Numbered from the stretch's first letter, positions 52,456 through 61,783 are shown. The stretch is 64,000 nt of DNA from Sulfitobacter maritimus (GCF_013346665.1 NZ_JABVBB010000021.1:682001-746000), one strand, 5' to 3'. Numbers and translations: made by a program. Notes: generated by a model not told the origin, from the letters alone.

Positions 52456-54266
52456 TAGAAAGACTGCCCAATCCCGATATAAACTTGGAAATCATCATCG
52501 ACTTCTGGCCCCGAGGTTGGCACGGCCACATCAACCCGGATCGGGCCAATTCCGGTGGCATAGCGCAGACCAAGCCCCGCGCCAGAGTGCCAAGTGCCTG
52601 ACCCGTCATAGAACTCTTCCGAGCCAATATAACCTGCATCGGCAAAACCCACGACGCCGATCTTTTCAGTAACGCTCACCCGCGCCTCGGCAGACAGGCC
52701 TACAAAGCTGCGCCCGCCCACGGTGTCGCCGCTTGGCAGATCGACCCCAAGCGATTGGTAAGGCTGCCCGCGCACGGTCCCGCCGCCGCCGGAATAGAAT
52801 AGGTAATCTGCCGGAGCTTGGTCGAGATCAGGCCCCGCCAGCGCGCCCAACTGGCCCCGAAAGGCCAGTGTCACCGGCCGTTCCGTGCCAAAGGTGTGGT
52901 AGTACCGCGTGTCAAAAAGCGTCCGCAGACCGCTTTGCGAGCCAGAGATCGCGGCGAAGGGGGTCAGGCTTGCTTTGGCGTAATAGCCTTCTTTCGCATC
53001 CAGATCTTTGTCGCGATAATCAAATTCGGCACTGAGCGGCAGGGTCAGCAGCGTGTAACGTTGGGTGCCAAAAGCATCGCGGGTCTCCGCCGCACGAATC
53101 CCCAAGCCTGCTGTATAGCGTCGCTGCTGGTTCGCAATGCGGGTGATTCCGGCTTCCAAGTCCAGCTGACGTGAGAAAAAGTTCACCTCATCCAACTGCT
53201 CCAGCTTTGCCAGCGCATAGAAGTCCGTGTCGGCGTTAAACGTGGCAGGCCGCTCAAATCGGGCAGACAGACGGTAATCCTCACCACCTGAATTGCCCCC
53301 AATCCCTTCGACCTCAGCCGAAAGCCGCAGCCGTTCCGCGCCGCCCATCAGATTTCGATGCAGCCAAAAAGTGCTCAGCCGCAACCCTTCGAGAGAGGAA
53401 AGCTCTGCGCCAAAGCCGATACGGCGTTTGGGCGCTTCCACCACCCGCGCGGTGATCGGCAGTGTGGCGTCGGGGCCGATGTCGTCCGCCTCGGTCAGCG
53501 CCACCGCATCAAAAGCCCCGGTTCGGCGCAGGCGCTCGGTCGCGAGTTCGACCTCTTCAGGGTCAAAAACCTCGCCCACCGGCAGCCCCGCGATCTCGCG
53601 CACGCGTTCGGTCCGCACATCTTCGTTGCCGGTGATCGCCAGCGCCCCAAAGCGCAGCCGCGGTCCGGGGGCCAAGCGCAGATCGGCATCGATCTGACGC
53701 TCTTTATGACGCGCCACCAAATCCTGATCGGCCAGTTCCGCCTTCGCGTGGCCGACCGCGCGCCAACCGGCAATGCCGCTCGCTACGGTTTCTTTCAATA
53801 CGCCAAGGCTTGCGGTCTGCCCCGAAGCAAAACCATCCGGCAGTTCCGTTTCAGGCGCAAGCGGCGCGATGCGGGCCGTACCAAAGCGAAACTTTGGGCC
53901 GGGATCGACGCGAATAACGGCTTGCGCCACATTGCGCGGCGGGCGCACTGGGGGAATCGCTGCTGCATCAACACCATCAAGAGTGATTTTAAGCGTGGGG
54001 CCGAAATACCCATTGTCATAAAGCACCGCCAAAAGCCGTGCGTAATCCGCCTGCGCGGCGGCAACCAGTTCTTGCGGCGTAGCGGGTTCGGCGTCCTCAT
54101 CGGTTTGCTCTGCCAAAAGCGAGCCCCGGCGCAGAGTGTCATACAGGTCCGAATCCTCAGATACCCCGGTGATGCTCAACTGCGCCGCCGCCCCAAGGCC
54201 CGCACCGCCTAAAAGAAGGCCAATCGCGAGAGATAGTGCCGATGTATGGTTCCCTGCTCGCCTCAC
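52455..54266 (-). CDS. tamA: Autotransporter/outer membrane assembly protein TamA
   Basis: Outer-membrane beta-barrel protein of the Omp85 family (603 residues) with a signal peptide (ALSLAIGLLLGGAGLGAAA). N-terminal POTRA domains (for example GPKFRFGTARIAPLAPETELPDG and GPRLRFGALAITGNEDVRTERVREIAGLPVGEVFDPEEVE) precede a 16-strand barrel with the Omp85 signature region FYSGGGGTVRGQPYQSLG and terminal FQVYIGIGQSF, which ends in Phe as outer-membrane barrels do. Start is GTG at 54266 with AGGAGGG upstream. Operon with tamB. Confidence 0.94.
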   Translation of the reverse strand: MRRAGNHTSALSLAIGLLLGGAGLGAAAQLSITGVSEDSDLYDTLRRGSLLAEQTDEDAEPATPQELVAAAQADYARLLAVLYDNGYFGPTLKITLDGVDAAAIPPVRPPRNVAQAVIRVDPGPKFRFGTARIAPLAPETELPDGFASGQTASLGVLKETVASGIAGWRAVGHAKAELADQDLVARHKERQIDADLRLAPGPRLRFGALAITGNEDVRTERVREIAGLPVGEVFDPEEVELATERLRRTGAFDAVALTEADDIGPDATLPITARVVEAPKRRIGFGAELSSLEGLRLSTFWLHRNLMGGAERLRLSAEVEGIGGNSGGEDYRLSARFERPATFNADTDFYALAKLEQLDEVNFFSRQLDLEAGITRIANQQRRYTAGLGIRAAETRDAFGTQRYTLLTLPLSAEFDYRDKDLDAKEGYYAKASLTPFAAISGSQSGLRTLFDTRYYHTFGTERPVTLAFRGQLGALAGPDLDQAPADYLFYSGGGGTVRGQPYQSLGVDLPSGDTVGGRSFVGLSAEARVSVTEKIGVVGFADAGYIGSEEFYDGSGTWHSGAGLGLRYATGIGPIRVDVAVPTSGPEVDDDFQVYIGIGQSF

Positions 54267-54522
54267 GCGCCGCCCTCCTGTTTAGCCGCCCCGCCTCCGT
54301 CGTTGCGGCTCGCAAGGCATTGACCCCGTTAAACGGCATCGCCGCCGGGCCTGCAAACACTCTGCGGTCATAAAAGGAAGATGTGAACCATTCATCCGCG
54401 ATCTGATGATCGCAGCGCACAAAGGATCGGCAGTTTTTCGCGCAAAGCGTCTTGCGCCGCGCGTATCGTATATGTGCGTAAGGAAGTTTACCTCACAAGG
54501 CCCCGCCTTGTCTTAACAACCA

Positions 54523-54608
54523 TGGTGCGGTCGGAGAGACTCGAACTCTCACGGGTGTTACCCCACAGCGACCTCAACGCTGCGCGTCTACCATTCCGCC
54601 ACGACCGC
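54523..54608 (-). tRNA. tRNA-Leu (anticodon GAG)
   Basis: 86-nt type II tRNA with encoded CCA. Acceptor GCGGTCG/CGACCGC, anticodon arm CAGCG-TTGAGGT-CGCTG giving anticodon GAG, long variable arm (TGGGGTAACACCCG), T-arm GAGAG-TTCGAGT-CTCTC. Reads CUC/CUU leucine codons. Confidence 0.96.
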
Positions 54609-54823
54609 ACGCCATGGTTGGTGCGTGCGGTTTAGCCAAAGGCAAAAGGATTGTGAAGAGGCAATCAGCAACTATTTTCACTCTTATGAAATCGCCGTCA
54701 AAGCCGCCCTTCCTGGCCCCATTCCGCTGCCGAAAAACCAGCGCCGCCACTGGTCAAACGCAGATGACCGTTGAAACGTGGGCAACACACGCCCATCTGA
54801 CGGCTAGCAATAAGGAACATATG

Positions 54824-55513
54824 ATGCCCGCAGACACCTCCGCCGCCCCTCCGCAAACCGACGCCCCCACGGTACAGATCGACATCGTGTCCGATGTCAT
54901 GTGTCCTTGGTGCATTGTTGGTTACAAGCAACTGGAACAGGCGCTCGGCGCGGTGGGTGTCGGGGCCTATATCCGGTGGCATCCTTTCGAATTGAACCCG
55001 CAGATGCCCGCTGAAGGCCAGAACATGGCCGAACATCTGGCCGAGAAATACGGCTCCACCCCCGCGCAATCTGCCGAGAATCGCAAACGCCTGACCAGCA
55101 TGGGCCGCGCGTTGGGCTTCACTTTCAATTTCACCGACGACACGCGGATGCAAAACACCTTCCTCGCCCATCAGCTTTTGACTTGGGCGCAGAGCAAAGG
55201 TCTGCAACACCCGCTGAAGATGGCTTTGTTTGACGCGCATTTCACCCAAGGCCGCAATGTGGGTGATAAAGAAGTATTAACCGATATCGCCGCCTCCGTC
55301 GGTTTGGACCCTGCCGAAGCGAAAGAGGTCCTCGCCAGCGGCAGCTATGCGGCCCAGACCCGCGAAGCACAGCAAATCTGGACCTCGCGCGGTATTTCCG
55401 GTGTGCCGTCGATGATTTTCGAAGGCAAATACTTGATCACCGGAGCGCAGGGGGCCGAGAACTACGCGCAACTGTTGCGCAAAGTGCTGGAAGAACGCGA
55501 CGCCGCCGCGTGA
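54824..55513 (+). CDS. DsbA family oxidoreductase (FrnE-like)
   Basis: 229-residue thioredoxin-fold protein with active site CPWC (residues 27-30, DVMCPWCIVGYKQLEQAL) and cis-proline loop GVPSMIF. No signal peptide; the family's FrnE/YwbO-like members are cytoplasmic thiol oxidoreductases or 2-hydroxychromene-2-carboxylate isomerase relatives. ATG at 54824 lies 7 bases after AAGGA; an ATG immediately before it (54821) is too close, and the long upstream frame to 54614 runs into the tRNA flank. 39 bp before lipB. Confidence 0.92.
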   Translation: MPADTSAAPPQTDAPTVQIDIVSDVMCPWCIVGYKQLEQALGAVGVGAYIRWHPFELNPQMPAEGQNMAEHLAEKYGSTPAQSAENRKRLTSMGRALGFTFNFTDDTRMQNTFLAHQLLTWAQSKGLQHPLKMALFDAHFTQGRNVGDKEVLTDIAASVGLDPAEAKEVLASGSYAAQTREAQQIWTSRGISGVPSMIFEGKYLITGAQGAENYAQLLRKVLEERDAAA

Positions 55514-55552
55514 GCACTGGCCGCGCGGCGCGGGGATTGCTAAGGCTAGCGC

Positions 55553-56242
55553 ATGGTTGAATGGATTATCTCCGACGGTCTGACCGATTACCGCGCCGCT
55601 GAAGCGTGGATGGAATCACGCGCGGCGGCCATCGCGGCGGGCGAGGCTGATGAATGCATCTGGCTGGTCGAACATCCGCCCCTCTACACTGCAGGCACCT
55701 CGGCAAAACCAGCAGATTTGACAGATCCGGGGCGCTTCCCCGTCTACCCCACGCGGCGCGGCGGACAGTACACCTATCACGGGCCGGGCCAACGGGTTGC
55801 CTATGTCATGCTTAATGTCGCCGCACGCGGACGCGATGTCCGCTGTTTTGTGCGTCAGCTAGAAGACTGGGTGATCGCCACGCTCGACCAATTCAATCTG
55901 CGCGGAGAGATTCGGCCCGGTCGCGTCGGCGTTTGGGTCCAACGGCCCGACAAGCCGAACCAAGCCGATGGCAGCCCCGCCGAAGACAAAATCGCCGCGA
56001 TCGGAATCAGACTGCGCAAATGGGTGAGCTTTCACGGTATCAGCATTAATGTTGAGCCGGACCTAAGCCATTTTAGTGGCATCATCCCCTGCGGCATTGC
56101 CGAACATGGGGTGACATCGCTTGTCGATCTCGGCTTGCCGGTCACGATGGATGACGTCGACCTCGCCCTGCGCGCCAGCTTTGACGGCGTGTTCGGCGCA
56201 GAGGCCCCCGCCCCCGCCTGTCCGGCCAGCGCGCCTCGCTGA
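55553..56242 (+). CDS. lipB: Octanoyltransferase LipB
   Basis: Transfers octanoyl from acyl carrier protein to lipoyl domains, first step of lipoate synthesis. 229 residues with the family block [21 protein letters not shown], the substrate-binding [37 protein letters not shown], catalytic Cys near residue 180 and catalytic Lys in EDKIAAIG. Short Ala/Pro tail. Probably independently transcribed. Confidence 0.96.
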   Translation: MVEWIISDGLTDYRAAEAWMESRAAAIAAGEADECIWLVEHPPLYTAGTSAKPADLTDPGRFPVYPTRRGGQYTYHGPGQRVAYVMLNVAARGRDVRCFVRQLEDWVIATLDQFNLRGEIRPGRVGVWVQRPDKPNQADGSPAEDKIAAIGIRLRKWVSFHGISINVEPDLSHFSGIIPCGIAEHGVTSLVDLGLPVTMDDVDLALRASFDGVFGAEAPAPACPASAPR

Positions 56243-56398
56243 CCGCGCCGGGCGCGAGACAAATCGCCGCGCAAAAAATACCCCCCCTGCGACGAACGAG
56301 CCCATTGCCCCCAAGGGAACGGCGCTCTAAAACGGGCGCGACGACGCAGCGCGCCGATTATGGTGCCTTGTGACCAATTCATTTGCAGGAGGCACCGC

Positions 56399-58072
56399 AT
56401 GGCAGACGCAGCCATTCACGGCCAAGATCACCACGACGACCGGGGGTTCTTTACCCGGTGGTTCATGTCCACCAACCACAAAGACATCGGTATTCTTTAT
56501 CTGATCGTCTCGGCCTTTGTTGGGCTTATCTCGGTGGCCTTCACCGTTTACATGCGCCTTGAGCTGATGGAGCCGGGCGTTCAATATATGTGTATGGAAG
56601 GCGCGCGTTTCATCTCTGATGGCACCGCATCCTGTACGCCCAACGGACATCTCTGGAACGTGCTGATCACCGGCCACGGCATCCTGATGATGTTCTTCGT
56701 CGTGATTCCTGCGCTCTTTGGCGGTTTCGGCAACTATTTCATGCCGCTGCAAATCGGCGCGCCGGACATGGCTTTCCCCCGGATGAACAACCTGAGCTTC
56801 TGGCTCTATGTCGCAGGCACCACCCTGGCGGTCTGCTCGCTGTTGACACCGGGTGGCGCGGGCCAGCTGGGTTCCGGCGTGGGCTGGGTGCTTTACCCGC
56901 CGCTTTCGGTACGTGAAGCCGGCATGTCGATGGATTTCGCGATCTTCGCGGTCCACGTCTCGGGTGCCTCCTCGATCCTTGGCGCGATCAACATGATCAC
57001 CACCTTCCTGAACATGCGTGCCCCCGGCATGACCCTGTTCAAAGTGCCGCTCTTTGCCTGGTCGATCTTTGTCACAAGCTGGCTGATCCTTCTGTCCCTG
57101 CCGGTTCTGGCGGGCGCGATCACCATGCTCTTGATGGACCGTAACTTCGGTTTCGCCTTCTTTGACCCCGCCGGCGGCGGTGACCCAGTGCTCTACCAGC
57201 ACATCCTGTGGTTCTTTGGTCACCCCGAAGTTTACATCATCATCCTTCCCGGCTTCGGCATTATCTCCCACGTCATCGCGACCTTCTCGCGCAAACCGAT
57301 CTTCGGCTACCTGCCGATGGTCTGGGCGATCATCGCGATCGGTGCTTTGGGCTTCGTCGTCTGGGCGCACCACATGTACACAGTGGGCATGACCCTGAAC
57401 CAGCAGGCCTACTTCATGCTGGCGACCATGGTCATTGCGGTCCCAACCGGTGTGAAGGTCTTCAGCTGGATCGCCACCATGTGGGGCGGCTCCATTGAGT
57501 TCAAAACACCAATGCTCTGGGCCTTCGGCTTCCTGTTCCTCTTCACCGTCGGTGGCGTCACCGGCATCGTGCTGAGCCAAGCCGCCGTGGACCGCGCCTA
57601 TCACGACACCTACTATGTTGTGGCGCACTTCCACTACGTGATGTCGCTGGGTGCTGTCTTTGCCATCTTCGCAGGGATCTACTTCTACCTGCCCAAAATG
57701 ACAGGCCGCATGTACCCTGAATGGGCTGGCAAGCTGCACTTCTGGATGATGTTCATCGGGGCCAACCTGACCTTCTTCCCACAGCACTTCTTGGGCCGTC
57801 AGGGCATGCCACGCCGCTACATCGACTACCCAGAGGCTTTCGCCTATTGGAACCAGTGGTCGAGCTGGGGTGCCTTCCTGAGCTTCGCCTCCTTCCTGTT
57901 CTTCTTCGGGATCATGGCTTACTCGCTGACACGCGGCGCCCGCTCCACGGCGAACAACCCTTGGAACGAATATGCCGACACGCTGGAATGGACCCTGCCC
58001 AGCCCGCCGCCCGAACACACGTTCGAGCAGCTTCCAAAGCAGGAAGACTGGGACAAGCAGCACAGTCACTAA
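56399..58072 (+). CDS. ctaD: Cytochrome c oxidase subunit I (aa3-type)
   Basis: Catalytic subunit of the terminal oxidase (557 residues, twelve helices) reducing oxygen with cytochrome c electrons and pumping protons. Recognised by [62 protein letters not shown] (CuB ligand and cross-linked Tyr), [11 protein letters not shown] and [17 protein letters not shown] (heme a and a3 histidines). AGGAGG lies 7 bases before ATG at 56399. ctaC and others are not nearby. The opposite strand carries a 690-residue shadow frame. Confidence 0.97.
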   Translation: MADAAIHGQDHHDDRGFFTRWFMSTNHKDIGILYLIVSAFVGLISVAFTVYMRLELMEPGVQYMCMEGARFISDGTASCTPNGHLWNVLITGHGILMMFFVVIPALFGGFGNYFMPLQIGAPDMAFPRMNNLSFWLYVAGTTLAVCSLLTPGGAGQLGSGVGWVLYPPLSVREAGMSMDFAIFAVHVSGASSILGAINMITTFLNMRAPGMTLFKVPLFAWSIFVTSWLILLSLPVLAGAITMLLMDRNFGFAFFDPAGGGDPVLYQHILWFFGHPEVYIIILPGFGIISHVIATFSRKPIFGYLPMVWAIIAIGALGFVVWAHHMYTVGMTLNQQAYFMLATMVIAVPTGVKVFSWIATMWGGSIEFKTPMLWAFGFLFLFTVGGVTGIVLSQAAVDRAYHDTYYVVAHFHYVMSLGAVFAIFAGIYFYLPKMTGRMYPEWAGKLHFWMMFIGANLTFFPQHFLGRQGMPRRYIDYPEAFAYWNQWSSWGAFLSFASFLFFFGIMAYSLTRGARSTANNPWNEYADTLEWTLPSPPPEHTFEQLPKQEDWDKQHSH

Positions 58073-58089
58073 CCTCGGCAAAACAATCG

Positions 58090-58120
58090 AAAGGCCCCGC
58101 CCCCGCGGGGCCTTTTCTTT
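58090..58120 (+). terminator. Rho-independent terminator of ctaD
   Basis: Perfect 11-bp stem AAAGGCCCCGC (58090-58100) with GCGGGGCCTTT (58105-58115), 4-nt loop, then TCTTTT. Confidence 0.92.
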
Positions 58121-58302
58121 TGCACCGCGCCACCGCTGGGCCAAACCGCACCATTCAGACCCCTTCCAATTCATCCTTTTAAAAATACCCGCGGGGGTCC
58201 GGGGGCAGCGCCCCCGCCTTGCACAACTTTTTCCACGCAAAACGACATTTCCCTCTTGAAGCCTCTCGCGCCTATGGGTATCCCGCCCACACCAAACGGT
58301 AA

Positions 58303-58377
58303 GCGGGCGTAGCTCAGGGGTAGAGCATAACCTTGCCAAGGTTAGGGTCGGGCGTTCGAATCGCCTCGCCCGCTCCA
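58303..58377 (+). tRNA. tRNA-Gly (anticodon GCC), copy 1
   Basis: 75-nt tRNA with CCA encoded. Acceptor GCGGGCG/CGCCCGC, D-arm GCTC/GAGC, anticodon arm TAACC-TTGCCAA-GGTTA giving GCC, T-loop TTCGAAT. Identical to copy 2 at 58533. Reads GGC and GGU. Confidence 0.97.
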
Positions 58378-58389
58378 TTTGGACTTCAC

Positions 58390-58422
58390 AGGGTCGCATC
58401 TTCGGATGCGGCCCTTTGTGTT
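58390..58422 (+). terminator. Terminator after tRNA-Gly copy 1
   Basis: Stem AGGGTCGCAT with ATGCGGCCCT (one GU pair), loop CTTCGG, then TTTGTGTTTT. Confidence 0.8.
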
Positions 58423-58532
58423 TTCAGTGCCATCGATCTTCCTAGAATTAATTCCCGCGCTTTGTTCCCGACCTTCATTTTCCCTCTTGCAGCCGCCTGC
58501 GCGAATGGGTATTCCCCCCTCAGCAACCGGAT

Positions 58533-58607
58533 GCGGGCGTAGCTCAGGGGTAGAGCATAACCTTGCCAAGGTTAGGGTCGGGCGTTCGAATCGCCTCGCC
58601 CGCTCCA
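58533..58607 (+). tRNA. tRNA-Gly (anticodon GCC), copy 2
   Basis: Identical in all 75 bases to copy 1, 230 bp downstream. Its 5' flank also resembles that of copy 1 (shared TTTCCCTCTTG and CG..ATGGGTAT elements), indicating a tandem duplication of gene and leader. Confidence 0.97.
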
Positions 58608-58638
58608 GGTTGATCCTGCCACCCCGCAGGAACGCAAT

Positions 58639-58660
58639 GCCGCCCCAAGGGGCGGCTTTT
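58639..58660 (+). terminator. Terminator after tRNA-Gly copy 2
   Basis: GCCGCCCC (58639-58646) with GGGGCGGC (58649-58656), followed by TTTT. Confidence 0.85.
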
Positions 58661-58685
58661 GTGTATCTAGCCCTTGCCCCCAGCA

Positions 58686-58717
58686 CAAAAAAACGCCCCA
58701 TGGAATCCACGGGGCGT
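58686..58717 (-). terminator. Rho-independent terminator facing rlmB
   Basis: On the minus strand ACGCCCC (58711-58717) pairs with GGGGCGT (58693-58699), then TTTTTTT. It lies 149 bp after the rlmB stop. Confidence 0.75.
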
Positions 58718-58865
58718 ATAGGTACGGAACGAGGGACAGTATGTGGCCAGCAGGCGTTCCGGGCCTGCGGTCATCTTATAACTTAAGAAGCCTTTGCCGT
58801 TTTCAAAGGGGCCAGCGCGCACCGGCCCGCCCCCCTTTCGCCTTTGAGCCAATTTCTGCCGATTT

Positions 58866-59642
58866 TCAGCCGCCAACCCGACTGGCATAGAGCGCAATGG
58901 CTGCCGCATTGGAAACGTTGAGCGATCCAAACCCCCCGGCCGCGTCGATCCGCACCAGCGCATCGACTGTCTCGCGTGTCTTCTCCCGCAGTCCCGGCCC
59001 CTCGGCGCCGAGGACCAAGGCGACAGGACGGTCTCGACGGCCTTCTACAGCGGCCTCGATGGTCTGTGTGGCCTCCCCATCCAGTCCCAGCACCAGATAG
59101 CCCATGTCCTGCAACGCTTTGATCGTATCAGCGAGGTTGCGCACCCGCAGGTAAGGCTGCCGCTCCAGCGCACCGCTGGCGGTCTTGGCTAGGGCGCCCG
59201 TCTCAGGCGCAGAATGGTGCTTCGTGCCAATCACCGCCGAAGCGCCCAAGACTTCAGCCGAGCGGAGAATCGCGCCGACGTTATGCGGATCCGTCACCCG
59301 ATCCAGTAACAGCAGCCGCGGCGCGGAATCACCAATTGCCACATCCTCCAGCCGCCCCCAGTTGAGCGGCTTAACTTCCAGAGCCGCGCCTTGATGGACC
59401 GAATTGGGATCAAGCGGTGGGCGGAACTTGCGCGGGTCGACAACCTCGGGCGTGATTCCCGCTGCCGCAATGGCATCTTCCAGCTTCGCTTGGGCATTCG
59501 GCGTCACCATCAAACGCAATTTCTCGCGTTGCGGATTCTGCAGCGCATCGCGCACCGCGTGCAGGCCAAAAAGCCAGACAGTCTGCGCCGCTTCGGCCTT
59601 CTTGTCCTGCTCTTTCTGCACGACCCATTTAGGTTTCTTCAT
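58866..59642 (-). CDS. rlmB: 23S rRNA (guanosine-2'-O-)-methyltransferase RlmB family
   Basis: SpoU-class SAM-dependent methyltransferase with knotted C-terminal fold, 258 residues, acting on 23S rRNA G2251 or a similar position. Domain pattern: N-terminal substrate-binding domain (WLFGLHAVRDALQNPQREKL), then motif 1 LLLLDRVTDPHNVGAILRSAEVLGA, motif 2 LVLGAEGPGLREKTRE and motif 3 GSLNVSNAAAIALY. ATG at 59642 is preceded by AAGGATAAAGAG; the frame runs on to 59720 without homology. Confidence 0.93.
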   Translation of the reverse strand: MKKPKWVVQKEQDKKAEAAQTVWLFGLHAVRDALQNPQREKLRLMVTPNAQAKLEDAIAAAGITPEVVDPRKFRPPLDPNSVHQGAALEVKPLNWGRLEDVAIGDSAPRLLLLDRVTDPHNVGAILRSAEVLGASAVIGTKHHSAPETGALAKTASGALERQPYLRVRNLADTIKALQDMGYLVLGLDGEATQTIEAAVEGRRDRPVALVLGAEGPGLREKTRETVDALVRIDAAGGFGSLNVSNAAAIALYASRVGG

Positions 59643-59754
59643 CTCTTTATCCTTTCGCGCGATTTCCCCAAGATTTCTCAGGAATTCGCCTTGACGGTCC
59701 GTTGGGTCGCTTGTAATCACGCCCCCACGTCAGGTGCAATGCACAGGGCAAAGT

Positions 59755-59838
59755 GGGCGACAGGCCGCAAGGTGTGGCAGGGGACTGTAACTCCCTCGCG
59801 GAGACGCACGCCTGGTTCGATTCCAGGGTCGCCCACCA
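59755..59838 (+). tRNA. tRNA-Tyr (anticodon GTA)
   Basis: 84-nt type II tRNA with CCA. Acceptor GGGCGAC/GTCGCCC, anticodon stem GGGA with CTGTAAC loop giving GTA, variable arm with CGCGGAGACG, T-arm CCTGG-TTCGATT-CCAGG. A broken partial copy lies 160 bp downstream. Confidence 0.96.
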
Positions 59839-59893
59839 CTTTACCCCATCTAAAGACAACGATATTCCGCAACCCTCGTGTTCGAGGCCGGCC

Positions 59894-59914
59894 GATCGAT
59901 CCCCCGGATCGATC
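59894..59914. repeat. Perfect 9-bp stem hairpin
   Basis: GATCGATCC (59894-59902), loop CCC, GGATCGATC (59906-59914). It lies between tRNA-Tyr and its partial copy. Purpose unknown. Confidence 0.7.
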
Positions 59915-59932
59915 CTACGCTATGCAGCATGT

Positions 59933-59992
59933 TGCAGGGGCCGCCTGCGGCTCCCTCGCGGAGACGCACGCCTGTTCGATCCCGAGTCGCCC
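59933..59992 (+). pseudogene. Partial, decayed copy of the tRNA-Tyr 3' half
   Basis: 24 identical bases (59951-59974 equal 59791-59814, exactly 160 bp apart) cover the 3' anticodon stem, variable arm and start of the T-arm. The rest is degraded: the anticodon loop is replaced, one G of the T-stem is lost and there is no acceptor 5' half. Cannot form a tRNA. Confidence 0.82.
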
Positions 59993-60033
59993 TTACCCCT
60001 CGCTCAACTTAGCAATTACCCAGACCCCAAATG

Positions 60034-60622
60034 TCAGGGGATCAGCACCGCGCCGCGTGGGAAACGCGCGCTGTCCAGACTGAGGTCGTCATAAACCAGT
60101 TGCACCTGCACCGATTGAAGCGAACCGGGCGCGAAGGTCATATAGGGCAGCGGGTCACTCTCCAGAATCGCATTCGGCGCAGACGTCCACGTGACAGGGC
60201 GGCATTGGCCAATTCTGCATCGCCTGATCGTTCACAGAAATCGCCATGGCGGCAAGCCCGCAACGCCAGCTCCACAAATGAGTGACATAGACATAATCCT
60301 GACCGTTGTAGTCGCGCACCGCGACCCAACTGCCACGGGTGACGTCAAGGATCGGTTTGACCTCCGCCGCCGTCGTGAACCTGCCGCTGGGGGTCTGGTC
60401 TTCGGCGGCAAGTCCCGGCGGCACCACGGACATATCAAACGCCGCAGGCAAAGCGGGCTTTGAAGGCGCTGCGGGGGCGTCCGGGCGGTCCGGCTTGCCG
60501 GAGGTTGCGGGAGCCTGCGCCGTCTGCGGGCGCTGCGGCACCAGTGGCGCTGCGATCCCATCTGTGGGCGCGTTTTGCCCGCCAATACCGATAGCGATGA
60601 CTGCGAAAATGAAATCAAACAT
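60034..60622 (-). pseudogene. Hypothetical secreted protein gene broken by a frameshift
   Basis: Start MFDFIFAVIAIGIGGQNAP at 60622 with GGAGG 7 bases upstream; a hydrophobic N-terminus, a Pro/Ala-rich linker (PQRPQTAQAPATSGKPDRPD) and a C-terminal domain with GSWVAVRDYNGQDYVYVTHLWSWRCG and PMPPCHVD. In frame it then reads into a TGA at 60155-60157. In the next frame the sequence continues smoothly as APNAILESDPLPYMTFAPGS ... YDDLSLDSARFPRGAVLIP to a TGA at 60034. So one base too many or two too few lie near 60182-60188. A sequencing error is possible. Confidence 0.72.
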
Positions 60623-60708
60623 CCCAAACCCTCCGGCCCCCAAATGCCGCCTTTTGCCAGATCAGACTTCCGCCTATACTCGCTCAAAACACGAGGCCGC
60701 GCCTAAGT

Positions 60709-61713
60709 ATGACACGCAATTCGCGTATTTCGCAAATTTTCAACGTCGTCATCGTGGCCCAGCAAGGGCGGCTGGCCTATGAGGCGTTGCTTTTTGCCGC
60801 CTCGCTGCGCCACTCTGCACCCGGTTTCAAAGGGCGTCTGTTCATCGCTGAGCCGCAGCCGGGGCCCCTTTGGGACAAAGACCCGCGCATCAGCAATGAC
60901 GCGCTGCGCATGGCCCTTTCGGACCTTGGGGCAGAGTTTATTCCTTTTGAAAGCAAGCATTTTGGCAGCGCTTACCCCTATGGCAACAAGATCGAAATGC
61001 TCAGCGCCCTGCCCAAGGGGGAACCCTTTGTTTTCTTTGACACGGACACGCTGATCACCGGCGATCTGACCGCGGTCCCTTTCGATTTTAACCGCCCTTC
61101 CGCCTCGCTGCGCAGGGAGGGGACGTGGCCGCAGCCGCAGCTTTACGGGCCGGGCTATACCGGATTGTGGAAATCACTCTACGACAAGTTCGACCTCGAT
61201 TTCGACAGCAGCCTCGATCTCAGCCAACCTGGCGAATACTGGCGGCGTTATCTCTATTTTAACGCCGGTTTCTTCTACTACCGCTGCCCTCATGAATTTG
61301 GTGCATTGTTCCTGCGCTATGCGCTGGCGGTGCGCGATGATCCTCCGGTCGAGCTTTGCGCGCAGAGCTTTGATCCTTGGCTGGACCAGATCGTGCTGCC
61401 GCTGGTGATCCACAAGCTCGGCGGCGGCCGCGATACACTGCCGCCCGGTCTGCTCGATGGCGCCATCTCCTGCCATTACCGCTTCCTGCCGCTGCTCTAT
61501 GCCCGCGAAAGCACGCGCGTGATCAAGGTGCTCGAAACCGTCGCGGCAACCCATAAGATCAAGAAGCTGCTCAAGGAACGCGATGCGATCAAACGCATGA
61601 TCTACCAAAAGCGTGGGGCCAAGGTGCGCGCGCTGTTTGACCAAGACAACCTGCCGCGCCGTGAACAGGCGATCCGCAACCGGATCAAATCAAACGGCTT
61701 CTGGATGCGCTAA
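60709..61713 (+). CDS. Glycosyltransferase-like protein (GT-A type, DxD motif)
   Basis: 334-residue cytoplasmic protein. A nucleotide-sugar binding pattern is visible: NVVIVAQQGRLAYEALLFAASLRH at the N-terminus, GNKIEMLSALPKGEPFVFFDTDTLITGDL with a DTD motif near residue 110, and YFNAGFFYYRCP near 180, as in GT8-like enzymes. No signal peptide or membrane helix. The product is not known; it stands alone upstream of metY and has no polysaccharide genes next to it. Confidence 0.65.
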   Translation: MTRNSRISQIFNVVIVAQQGRLAYEALLFAASLRHSAPGFKGRLFIAEPQPGPLWDKDPRISNDALRMALSDLGAEFIPFESKHFGSAYPYGNKIEMLSALPKGEPFVFFDTDTLITGDLTAVPFDFNRPSASLRREGTWPQPQLYGPGYTGLWKSLYDKFDLDFDSSLDLSQPGEYWRRYLYFNAGFFYYRCPHEFGALFLRYALAVRDDPPVELCAQSFDPWLDQIVLPLVIHKLGGGRDTLPPGLLDGAISCHYRFLPLLYARESTRVIKVLETVAATHKIKKLLKERDAIKRMIYQKRGAKVRALFDQDNLPRREQAIRNRIKSNGFWMR

Positions 61714-61783
61714 CCGCCAGTTGTTTGTCCGCAGACTTGGCCCTAGGGTGCCCGAGACCCCATTTTTCTGAGAGGACAGAGCC

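Noticed and set aside
56327-58399. 690-residue open frame opposite ctaD
   Set aside because: It is a GC-rich shadow of the ctaD gene, spans a terminator and a tRNA, and has His/Asp/Glu-rich low-complexity sequence without homology.
58718-58865. Small minus-strand frame before the rlmB-facing terminator
   Set aside because: Low-information peptide running through a terminator hairpin; more likely the 3' untranslated region.
61714-61783. Possible SAM-type riboswitch upstream of metY
   Set aside because: The 70-bp leader lacks the conserved SAM-II core and pseudoknot elements; no SAH-type match was seen either.
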